Positions 34,501-45,369 of a stretch of 64,000 bases of DNA are shown piece after piece (the stretch's first letter is position 1; each line of letters begins with the position of its first letter). The stretch is taken from contig MBPM02000013.1 in assembly GCA_001695595.3 (NCBI GenBank), positions 682,001 to 746,000 on the forward strand. Direction: 5' to 3'. This stretch comes from Plasmopara viticola (lineage: Eukaryota > Oomycota > Peronosporomycetes > Peronosporales > Peronosporaceae). The notes under the pieces are model-generated. The model was not told the origin of the DNA, did no database searches, and worked only from the letters and a program-made list of their open reading frames with translations. The position numbers and the translations under genes were made by a program.

Positions 34501-37500
34501 ATTGTCGTGTTCCAGTCATTAGTCTTTGGGATGCTTATCAAACATTCACATCTTTGTAATGCGTCCTACGATATTAAGCTTCTTAGCTGCTTCGTTAGCC
34601 CATACAGAAGTCGCAGAATAGGTGACCTTATAGAAGCCATGATCGCTAAAATATTTCGATTGGTAGACGTGGCTAATAACTTGCGAGAAGCTTTTTTGCG
34701 ACTTATTGGCCTCTGTGATCTCTTTCTTAAGGATGTCGATGTAAACTTACTAAAAATTCTGCAAAAGTGTCTAGGTCAGCTGAGGCTTGACATCTCAAGG
34801 GCGCAATACTCAAATCGAGGTGCCATTATTATTAAATATAGCGTAAGCGTAATGCACACATCTGACTCTCCTTACCACCAGAACTAAGTACAAATACATA
34901 CGAGGACATTCTGATCAGCCTTGATTTATCATCGTGAGTATGCTGCTTTAAATAATGAATAGAAGATGATTTATCGAGCATGACATTACTAAACTAGGAG
35001 CGTGAGTCGCTCCAAAATACAGGTAGTCACCTCAGCCGCTTGTTACAGTGGGGAGATACTGACCTAGCACCCACGCTCTGATTTAGTTGATCGATACAAA
35101 AGTTCACGCCGAGACATCTCATGCATAGTCTTTCTCATAACCAAATGTAGTGCATGCTGCACCTGTAAGTCTTGGACATAACGATTAAATAAAAAAGGCT
35201 CTGACCCTAAGCCAAAATATTTGATTGATTGGTCACGATAAACTTTAAGCCGTTGTGATTATGGTATTCAAGAGCATTTGAGGTCTCTGGATTCTTGTTG
35301 CGCAACATAACATCCTTACTGGAATTCGGTGGTGTGCTTCAAATTACGCACTAAACACACTCATGAGAAATTTTCTTTGAATCCCAAGTTCTTTCCTCGG
35401 TAAAAGAGAGGGCCCGTGGCGTACCTTTTATCCCCCCGCGAGCGTGATTGTATAGCGAGAGATGACAATTTTTTTTCGTGCATCAATCTGATGTATTGGT
35501 TGGCAAAATGCAGTAAGTTTGACATTTTAGTCTAATTAAATAATAGCACTATGGCAGTGGCTATAAGGAAGATTGCTAATTAAAGAAGATTGCTTACTGT
35601 GCCCTGCTATAAATGCGAACCCTTTTACGCGTTTGTAATTGTATTGAAAATCTTCTTGACTCACGGAAAGCATCAAGTGATTATATGGATTAAAGCTGCT
35701 ATTACGGAATTTCATAATTTAAAAGTTAATGGAATTGTTCCCATACTTGGCCGTCTACTAAGTAACTCAAATATTCACGCAGCTCGTATATAATTCTTGG
35801 ATTTTGTTGTGTATTGGTCGTAATTAAGTGACTAAGCAGTTCTCGCACGTTACGCCACCTCATCACTTGAAAGTGACTATTGCGTGCACGTTATACTTTT
35901 TAAAATAGATTTTGTTCGAAAAATAAGTAGGTTGCAGAGAACACCGAAGTATTTGCCAAACCTTGTCAGATACGTTCTATAATAGAATGTCGACGGAAAA
36001 AATGTTTACAGCAAGGCCTCCATCTTCACTTTTGTTGTCTCGGTTTGCTATTAGCCAAAAAACAAAACTTGAAAGTATTTCACCTGATAGCGGAATAAGT
36101 CGTTAATTCAGTTTCTATCAATTGCAGTTCGAAATTTCAACACATGTTGTTTCGTTGAGTTTAATTTCATTTGAGTTACAAGTGAGCATAAACGCCTTTA
36201 GCGAGACTTCTTTTTAGTGACGACGCTTAGCAGGGAAGTCGCGGTATCTCGAAAGTCATAAAAATTCAAACCTTGATCGAATGAACGCAACAGCATCAAT
36301 TCGAGAAAACGCAAGTCCAAAGCAGTTTATACGCTTGTCAGATCTGTTTGCCTTTTGAAATGAAAAAGAAGGATTTGTCAATCGAAGACAAAGCAGAGGC
36401 TTCTTGTACAGATTTTATATCTAATGGCGAAGAACCCTTGATTTTGCTACTGTATGCTCCACAGTGCTAGACCATTTTCATTTTAATTTGATGCAGCCGA
36501 AATTGCAAGCCAATTGCTGCAACTTAAACCTCACTGTCATTGCACCGTTTGGCACGTCGACTTTTTAGTCTTTAATAGCTTTTTTTATTAAGTCGAAATT
36601 CAACGAAATTTTGTGGGGCACTGATGCGTTTGTGAAGACAGGCCCATCCGCTTTGAAGTGTTGATGAAAACATTGCGAAATCTAAAGACTACGTGTAAAG
36701 CGAATTTAGAGGCACTAGAAAATTAGTTTTTCTCACATCCCGCCAGCTCTTTTCAAGAAATACCTTGTTCAGTCCTCTCCAAAAGTAATGGCTCTACACA
36801 ATACCCGAACTTAAACGCTGCAAGGTGAAGTCTCGCTAAAATGCATCTTAAATCGGGGCAAGCCTTGGCTCACGACTAACATACAATTGGAGTAGTAAGT
36901 TTTTCTTCGAATGGTTTGAAGTCTCTGCGTAAAGAGTACGGTCGCTCAACATAATTCCAAGGTATGACGAAAATGTACAGTACTGCATTAAATAAATTAG
37001 GCTTAAACTGCATTTCGTTGCACACTATGATACCTTAAGAACGGAAGTAACGAACAATCAATCATAAGTAGATCGTAAACATTTATCATCTCTGCGCAAG
37101 CGCTGTGTGGCCATAAAATGTAACATTTCAATTTGTTAGACCACGTCTCTGCGGAAAAGTTGTCGACCCAAAACCTTTGGAAGGTTCTAAAAGAATTGAA
37201 AAATACTTGTGCAGCTGATGGAAGTGTAATTTGTGCTGCTCTTAAGTCTTGCTCTCTTCTAAGCACTTATAATGACAGTTACCTTTGCAGCTTCACTTGC
37301 TGCCGCGCAGCTGGAGCGTGTCTTGGCTACGATCTTTACAAGCAAACGCTAAGCTTAAAGGCTTTAAAACTTAGGCTTTAGGACTTAATCGGTTAATTAC
37401 ACATGTAAAGAAGAACTAAATTGATCTTTCTCATTCAGATTAAGGCCAATATGGTCACAAAAGTGTTCCTCATCACACGAGTATGGCAGCTGTGCTCTCG

Positions 37501-40500
37501 ACCAGTGAAAGCAGGCTAAAATCTGGGCACTGACCCGAGAAATTTACATCATCAAGGTGTCTCATACCTTCGAAAACATAACTAATTGGCTAAAAGTAAA
37601 ATATCATTCGCTGCTTTGGCAGCGGCAAGCAAGGCTACAAGCTAAGAAAAGCCAAGAAGGGTTTAGTCGAATTTAACCCTCGCTCTGTTTAAGATATGTG
37701 AAGGTCACTGGAAAATGCCACGCCATCAATGTTAGAGAAACACAAGTTGCCAATATCTTTTCCGAAAAAGATTTCAGTCTTCATTTTTTGATACACACCA
37801 TGCAAACTAACGCCCAGAAAGTCTGACATTTTGTGGTTTTAAATTCGTGTATGAAATACGAGAAATCGGTCGCTAGCGATTGTCGATTGTGTAAGCAAGG
37901 ACGCAAGGATTGAGAAGCCGTGTTTGATCTTTGTCGATTTTGATGCGTTGAGGAACTTTGCAAGTCGGTTCACGATTGCGTTCAATAAGTATACAATAGT
38001 GAAACAATTTACATGTAACAGCAAAAAAAAATTTCACTTGACAGTCTAAAAGAGCAATCTTGGGCCTTAAAGAGATGAAATTGACCTGGCTATAAGACTC
38101 TAAATCCCGATTGCACGAACGCAGTTCTTTGTTAAATTCGGAAGATCCCAACAATCACTCAACAGATGATCTGGCATGCCTTATTTCACGTGCTAATGCC
38201 TTGATGAGCCACGCTTCCGTCTCTGTTGACTGTAAAACTTATTTGGAGGTGGACAGAGCAAGCATACGCCCTACGGATATCAAAGCTACTGGTATCTTCA
38301 CGAAGAAAAATGTGACGACATCTTAAAGCGCTATCAGAGCAGATGTGCAAGCTTTGTTGGCAACACTGGTTCTCAAGAAAGGTAAAATTTTAACCGTGGG
38401 TATTATATTTTCACAGGTACGCCATCATAAAAGACCTTAAGCCAAAAAATACATATCTGCAAGACTTTTATGTTTGCATAGGGTTCCAAGCGAGCAGCAA
38501 AGTGTCACGTGGGCGGGTAAATTTGCTCTGCAACTTACACTCGCGCTCAAATTTGATGGAGGAATCGTTTTAAATGGTTCAATCATGATTCGACTAGCCG
38601 TCGTCACGTCAGACGCGCTCAAGTTGTAGGCATGTTAGAGCTATTGAACCTGAAAAATACGCGAACATTGCCCAATTTAGCGTTGGTAATGCCTTAATGG
38701 AGTATAGAATCTCTCTCCAAACTTAAGTTTAATTCTCCATATGCAACGGATCAGCGCGTACATTAAGTCTGCTACTAATGGCCCTCAAGATTTCCGAGAA
38801 TTAAGGGAACTTCATATTCGAGGGATGAACAGATGTGTATCAGACTGGTGTGCATTTGAGCGACCAGACAAGCTCTTAGAAAACGCATCTTTGGATTGAT
38901 TTGAGATCGCAAGCATGGACATGTCAGCTTTCGCCGAGTGTGCATGTGACCGAGCTTGATCAGTTAACTACTTAGATCATTTGGCTGCTACACCCACGAT
39001 TGAGGACGGTGATGGTCCGGCGTTCGTGAGGATCTGGCTATGATGGTGGAAACAAAAAGAAGCTCAGTCTGAAGTCGATGATATCAATGATTTGCAATCT
39101 GCTCGTTGAGCACGATTAAGTTTCATTCGACACGAGCCAAAATACTGATTATCTTATGATAAGGCTTCGTGCAAATTTTAGCTAATAAATTTGAAGTGAA
39201 AGAGAATTAGAGTACGCATATTTAAGACTATGCAGCTGAGAGTGATCAGCATTCGCATTGAGCCGGCCATCATTGAGAAGTAGAACAGATTTGCTGCAAA
39301 TTGCGAAAAGAGGCGGTGTATTCCTTGCACATTCGAACCAATGTAGATCCCGAATTAAGCCAGAAGACTTGTGAATTAATTATTTCGAAATATAAGACGT
39401 TTATTGGCTTGACATTCGTAATCGATGAAAGAAGAAAAGAAACATCAAGGCCATGGATTACTGAGAACTTCCTTGATGAAAATATGAAGTGTAGAACGGT
39501 CGGAGGAAGATGTAAGTGAATAATCGCTGCTTGAAAAAACATTAGCGCATGATAATAAGACTTTAAGCAATAATTAGCAAACATAGCAGGATAAAAAAAA
39601 ACTTCATAAATGTTTTGCCAAACAGGATTTATTCGGGATTTTTTTTGACTTTTTAAACTGGGAGAGAGAGTAAATTTCACAGTACCGCGACTAGATGACA
39701 TATCAATTAAATGAGATACAGTTGTGCGCCAAAATTGACTTGCAACGGGCCTTAAACTCCACCACAACAGCAAAGGCGCGCCAATCGATTCACTTCGCCG
39801 ATTGTCAGCAGTCAAGGCGATGAGTACGGCGAAAGATTGCCCGGCCCGTCACCCACTAGTGCTCCAGAGATTCCCCATGTTAACAACAATGCTGTCAAAT
39901 TAGCTCACCAAGGACTAATCAGACTTGACGTCAGACTCACGAGTCAAGTGAGAGGCCTTACTTAAACGAAGGTAAGTCCATGGCCTCAAAGGAAGGATAG
40001 CTTGAAGGACATTGTCACTACCACGGCTCGAATGAAATAAGTTATTCTAAGATTGAGTGAATCTCTAGGGTACTGCTACCCGAAATTAAACCACTTTTAC
40101 GTAGCGTACATTATGCTGGTCTAGTGGATTGGAGAATTATCGCGTTCGGGATATCGCTTCTTCGACACAATGCAAAATGAAGTTCCAGGATCGTAAGTCC
40201 CACGCGCGGGTCCTACTATACCCCAACGCGCGGCAAAAAAGACCGCGGCTTGTCTATGAAACATCCGTGCCTTATTATTTTTTTATCACAATTAGTCGCG
40301 CTGGGGCAAGTGTATTTCTACATATAAAATGGTGGCGTGCCCCAAGGATCTAAAAACGCTTTAAGAAAGCCAAGGTCTGAGTGCTGGACCTCATTCGAGA
40401 GCAACTCAAGCGTGCACACTCGGTGTCGCATAAGCTGCTTCATATCATGGAAGAGACACAAGATCGAGGAAAGTGCGTTCTCATACGGCGCTCATTGACC

Positions 40501-40919
40501 GCTAAGGTCAGCGGTATTTTCACGTGGAAATAAAGGTCCTTAAAGAGGAGATAAAGTCTTTTGGTTATGTGACTGATGAGCTTTACGCTCGGATCAGCCT
40601 CCTATTAACGCAGCGCTCGGCCTTTGATCTGCGTCAAAAGCGACAACTGCTCGGTGGAATTGCCTCCATCGACCGAGTATTTCCCATCTTCAGGTCCATT
40701 TTTCCTCGTCGAGCATATTTTTCGGAAAGCTAATGAACCTATCACGGAACGGCGACTATTGTAGGTGCCCGGCGATGTAAATCTTTGTTCATTGCGCTAA
40801 TGAATTGGTCACATAGCCCACACAAATACCAGCCTAATGTTGTCGTCTTTGATCACACTCAAAACCTTATTGGTCCCCAATATTAGCGCCCTCCATTCAA
40901 AGTCGAGAACGTTGCGGTC
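31554..40919. other. Long gene-poor stretch
   Basis: About 9.4 kb without a supportable gene. Frames of 60-180 codons are scattered on both strands (33476-33748 minus, 34453-34887 plus, 39270-39815 minus), but none shows a domain, a signal peptide with a following frame, or a credible splice partner. From about 36.2 to 39.1 kb the plus strand has protein-like segments interrupted every few dozen codons, consistent with decayed genes or transposons. Confidence 0.4.
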
Positions 40920-41556
40920 TTCAAAGGCGTTTGCCATGATCATGCGTCAGATGACAATTCTATTTGCAGGTGGTGAGGCTAATTTGACCGAACCCAAACC
41001 TTTTTTGCGAAGAGCTGGGCGATTAATATTTGAAAAACCCACGGCGGTCCTCGTCATTTCTCTCGACGAAGGCAGGAGTGTTGGACCACCGGGCGACGAA
41101 GAAGAATAGGCGCGTGTTTTCTGCCGCGATGGAAAATGAAGGTTTTTTTCAGAGCCTGTCTTGTCTAAACAGAATTCTAGTGAGCAAACTACTTTCGACA
41201 TGCCGCCCACGATGCAGGTTCAGCCATTGTTGCAGCAGCCTTTGTTTCGGCGGGGCCTAATGCTCATAGATCGTAGGTGCTGTTGGGGAACAAAGCAACC
41301 TTCCTAGAAAATGACTGGATAATTTTTGAATGACCAGGTAGACAAAATGCCTTCTTTCCGCTTAGACATCATTGTAAACAATTCGTATGAAAGGCAAAGA
41401 GTGGTGGATAGAGCTCGTCCCTTTCCCACTAGATGTTGTCCAAGTCTTTCTGATGGAGGAAAACCTAGCTTTCTGTTGAAAGTAGCTCCTCGTGCAACCG
41501 ATTTACAGACGGAGGTTTTTCAAAGAGAAACCAAACTGGATGTTGGCCCCTTTTGA
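40837..41556 (+). pseudogene. Unidentified coding relic downstream of the PEPCK pseudogene
   Basis: Plus-strand segments (FAGGEANLTEPKPFLRRAGR, VLVISLDEGRSV, QVQPLLQQPLFRRGL) are shared with the minus strand of 63641-63981 in the other arm, where they read QVQPLLQQPLFRRSL. Both copies are broken by stops and shifts. An ancestral gene converging on PEPCK is likely, but no family was recognised. Confidence 0.45.
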
Positions 41557-41913
41557 GTCGCAAGTTTCGAGGTGCTTACAAGGAATTACTGATAGGTCCA
41601 AACATTAATACTGTATTACACGTATCAGACAAGGAACCGCAGATGTCGATCTAGAGACCAGGAGGACATTTTCTCTATCAAGCTTTTAAAACCTCCAATC
41701 CTACTTCTAGTCGCTTTTAATCGGAAGTGTAAGTTTAACGGTCGAAGTTATCGCTGCATCGTCGTTCCGCGTTGTCACGCCTGACATTGAGTCTTGATAT
41801 TATGTAAACGGTCGATACAAGTTGCAATTGTTCAATTATATTAACATATAACATCGCTCCACAGAAAATAAGAGTTTTCTAATCATTCTTTCATATTAAA
41901 ATCATGCATGCCA

Positions 41914-43522
41914 CTAACACATCACCGGGCCGTAACATGATAGGTCTTTCTTGCCTGGCAGAATAATCTGCCTGTAGTTTTTTATAAAAGAGGTGGCCAA
42001 TTTGTGAGCAGTATTGCGGAATGCACCCTTGTCCGTCCACGCGTCTCTTGGATTTAACATCTCAGATGGCACGCCTTCCACGAATGTGAGAATCTCAAAG
42101 CCAAACAGAGGATCTTCAACAAATAGTGCCCTTTCGATATCGCCGCCAAGCACTGCATCTACACACTTACGCGTGTACTGCAGCTCTATGCGTTCCCCCA
42201 CCCCATACACGCCACCAGTCCGACACGTGTTAATCATATACACATTCGTATTGCGTCCCTCTAGCTTTCAATCGAAAAAAGTTGCATACTTCATCGGGTG
42301 CAGCATCATAAACGCAGCTCCAAAGCCCGTCGAGAACGTCGCTTGGTGCTCCGTAATGCCGCGTTCCGTACCCGCCACCTTGGCCGAGTAACCCGACAAG
42401 AAATGGTACCGCGCCTGACCTCTTGACAACTTTGCTACAGGAGGAAGCACGCCGTACGCATCGCACGTGAGAAAAATGATGACAGTTTGACTAAATGTCA
42501 CGAGGTTGAGGTTGATGGCGGGGAAGGTGGGAAATTGGATACGATACGCGACCATGTTCCGTCTTGCTTGAGTTGAAATAGTCGGGTTCATTATTAGCGT
42601 CGATCCACACATTTTCAAGCAAAGCATCCGGGCGAATCGCATTATAGATACAGGGATTCTTCTCTTTACTCAAATTAATCGTCCTGACATAGCAGCCGCC
42701 TTCAAGACTAAACACAAATTCGGAATCCCAGCCGAGCTCGTCGTCACCAATGAGCTCGCGCTTTGAATCAGTCGACAGCGTCGTCTTGCCCGTGCCAGAG
42801 AGCCCAAAAAAGAGAGCAGTGTGTCCTTACCCGCCAAAGTTGGATGAAGTCTGCACAGTCAACACATTGTTCAGAGGCAAATAGTAATTCATTATACTAA
42901 AGATCGCTTTCTTCATTTCGCCACTGTAAAATGTGCCGCCAATAATGCCCAAGTGTTTTTCTATATACAAAAGCTCAAATACTTCCGAATGAAGTCCGTG
43001 TTCCTTCCAATCTTCATCGACAATGTTGCACGCATTGATAATTGTAAAGTCGGCCTCGAAATTCATAGCCACACGAGCAAAGTCGGGGCGGATAAACATG
43101 TTCGTGACAAAGTGGTGTTGCCACGCCAGCTCGGTAATAATGCGCACGTTCAAGCGAGACTCCTCGTTCACACCACAATGCCCATCAAACACGTACATGC
43201 GGCCTACAGTGCTAAAGTGCTGCGAGGCCTTGCAGTACAGCGCGTCGAATACTTCAGGTGAGGTAGGCTGATTGATTGAGCCCCACCACACGAAATCTTG
43301 GGATGGTGCCTGCTTGACAATGATCTTGTCCTTGGGCGAGAGACCCGTAAAGTTGCCAGTGTCCACGGCAAATGTACCATTGGCCACAAATGTGCCTTCT
43401 TGGTACTTCTTCTCGTGCTCCGCGAGCTCTTTGTAGGTCAAATTGTGAAATACTTTGCAGCTGTTGAGGATACCAAGCTTGGTTAAGCCTAGAGCGGCAG
43501 TTGTGGTCTCGTGTTCCACCAT
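41914..43522 (-). pseudogene. PEP carboxykinase (ATP) pseudogene
   Basis: This reads from MVEHETTT at 43522 to a TAG at 41914 and is closely related to the copy at 61216. Frameshifts occur near 42830 (after SSNFGG, just before the P-loop) and near 42490 (after HQPQPRD), so no full-length protein can be made. It keeps several active-site elements that the other copy has lost: YSGEMKK, the P-loop [11 protein letters not shown] and HGRVSYP. It has lost the substrate-binding Arg of TGRSPKD, which here reads TGLSPKD. Its C terminus ends CYGPVMC, close to the normal end of the family. Confidence 0.9.
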
Positions 43523-43937
43523 TATGTTGGTGGAAAAAAGGCGACGTGGATCGTTAAGGACAAAAGTGACAGTGAATGCTTAATGATTCCAAGTTGGTAA
43601 AGATGACGCACTCTTGTTGACACGCCACTGCAAGTTGAACAAAAAAATCTTGTTAAGCGGAACATCTCCTGAGATATAATTGGTTCCGATAGTAGCCGTC
43701 CAACTCAATCCAACTTGTCCAAATCACTCATTCCGAAAATTCTTTTATTCTCAAGCCAGTATGCTTCGGTCAGTGAATGTAAGTGATACTTGAAAGGCAA
43801 CGTCGCGGTTGTAGATCACCTAGCGTACTAGCTTTTAGTATAGCCAGCCTTTTTGCGAGTAACACGACTGGGCGGTGATGGACAGCGTAAATCGCATGCA
43901 CAACGTATGCGACAGGGAGCGACTCGTCGCATGCATA
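43523..43937 (-). promoter_or_regulatory. 5' flank of the PEPCK pseudogene
   Basis: This aligns with 60612-61215 upstream of the other copy, including a long match from GGAATGAGTGATTTGGACAA to the ATG. It lacks an insertion of about 190 nt found in the other copy. Confidence 0.6.
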
Positions 43938-44105
43938 CACAGAAACACAACTGACAACGCGCATTGTTACTGTGATAGTCTGGGTCCCCGAAGTGGAGGT
44001 TGCTTACGAGTAACAAGATAAGATAGACTATAAAAAGCAATGTGTCCGTGTTCACAAAGAGTTTAAAACATTTTGTAGCCACATACAATATTTACAGAAG
44101 GGTTG

Positions 44106-44354
44106 TTAAAGCTTATGTTGCAGCGCTTTGGCGCTCCCGTGGGCGGTTGATCTGGCAGTGCCTTTACGCTCAGCAGTTGCTCTCGAGGCATCAACAAATG
44201 ATCGAGCTGATGTGGCATCTTTTTGAAGCGAAGGCAGCATGCTATCGTTATGAATCCAATATTAAACACTCTAAGTGCAGTAATTGCGCTTACCAATTGA
44301 TGATTTGCCATTTGTCTTTAAACACAATCGAAGCCGAGACAATGTAACAAACAT
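44106..44354 (-). CDS. Candidate small spliced protein, 57 residues
   Basis: Exons 44354-44294 and 44218-44106 join across a 75-nt GTAAGC...AAG intron in phase 1. An alternative acceptor at 44207 also keeps the frame and gives a slightly shorter product. The N terminus (MFVTLSRLRLCLK) is hydrophobic and basic without acids, as in mitochondrial presequences. The C terminus is Ala/Arg-rich (RATAERKGTARSTAHGSAK). It starts only 40 nt after the stop of the upstream same-strand gene, which is tight. It could be a chance frame; no family was recognised. Confidence 0.35.
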
Positions 44355-44394
44355 TGAGACGCAAACGACGCGTATATAATTCAATGACGGTGAA

Positions 44395-45165
44395 CTAAGA
44401 AGTCCAAAAACGCTTTAAACCCTTATTCAAGGCCGCTTCTAGCTCTTGAAACGCCTGTTTCTGCAAATGCTGGGTGTTGCGCAGCCGCTGAATCAGATCC
44501 AATTCCTGGCGTTCCATCTCCTGTACCTTTGTCTTGTGTCGCTGAGCTTGATCTTCTTCGACACGGACCTTTTCCATCACTCTAATCCGATTATGCTTGT
44601 CAAGATCTCGCATGTGATTAATCTTCTTAACGCGCAAGGCTTCTTTCTGCCTTGCTATCTCTTCTTTTCGGCAAAGCACTTTCTTCATATCGCCTAGCTT
44701 CTGTCGATCTATGCTCTTTTTCCAACGCTGTTTGTCTTCTTTTAGCTTGCGTGCTTCTTTTTTATTAGCCTCGATAAGTTGCTTGCTGATCTCTCGTTTT
44801 CTTGAAGGGCTGACGATACTGCACACAAACTCACGTTTGGCCTCGATAGCAGCTCGAGTCTGCTGCTCCATCTCCTTCGTCAGCTCTTTAAACATCGTGT
44901 GCTCTCGATCATTGTCTTGTCGAACTTTTATCAGCTCTGCAGCTCGACGACGAGTTTGCTTTATGATCTTCCAAGCCTTTTCTTCCTCAGCTTTGAGCAG
45001 TGCAATACGATTTTTTAGCAGTAAAGCATCTCTTGACGCGTCTTGTCGTCTCTATTGGCATTAATCGACTTAGCAATCACAACGTATGCAATTTTCATTC
45101 TTTCTCCGCACCTGCTTGGCTTCAAGAAGTCGACTTTTCGGGAATTCCATCGTAATGTCTGTCAT
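44395..45165 (-). CDS. Highly charged coiled-coil protein, 236 residues
   Basis: Two exons, 45165-45112 and 45051-44395, join across a 60-nt GTGCGG...TAG intron in phase 0. An in-frame ATG at 45264 would add 33 residues; I prefer 45165 (MTDITMEFPKSR). Nearly the whole protein is Lys/Arg/Glu/Gln-rich helix (KAEEEKAWKIIKQ, KELTKEMEQQTRAAIEAKR), ending GLKRFWTS. It looks like a structural coiled coil, possibly of the cytoskeleton or flagellum, but no family signature is visible. It lies 204 nt downstream of another coiled-coil gene on the same strand. Confidence 0.7.
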
Positions 45166-45369
45166 ACTGTCGGTTGGCGTAATGTCGATAATAATGCAAA
45201 CAGCAAGGGTTCTGATGTATTCTGAGATTGAATAAGAAGTCAGTCGAAACTTTTTTAAAAGCATTGCATCGTATCAAATACGTGACGTTTTATCTGAAAA
45301 CCGTTTTGACAGCGTGCTCAAGTTACACCTTTGCATATCAACATTGCATTCACTATTGCCGACGGTACA

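Larger units (their letters stand above)
40920..43937 (-). repeat. Inverted duplication, left arm
   Basis: The reverse complement matches 60612 to the window end with many substitutions and indels. The match covers the PEPCK upstream region, the whole PEPCK frame and about 1 kb downstream. It stops near 43937; beyond that the two flanks differ. Confidence 0.85.

Noticed and set aside
34453..34887. 144-codon plus-strand frame starting with ATG
   Set aside because: No domain, no signal peptide pattern that continues sensibly, no splice partner, and it is surrounded by decayed DNA. Probably chance or relic.
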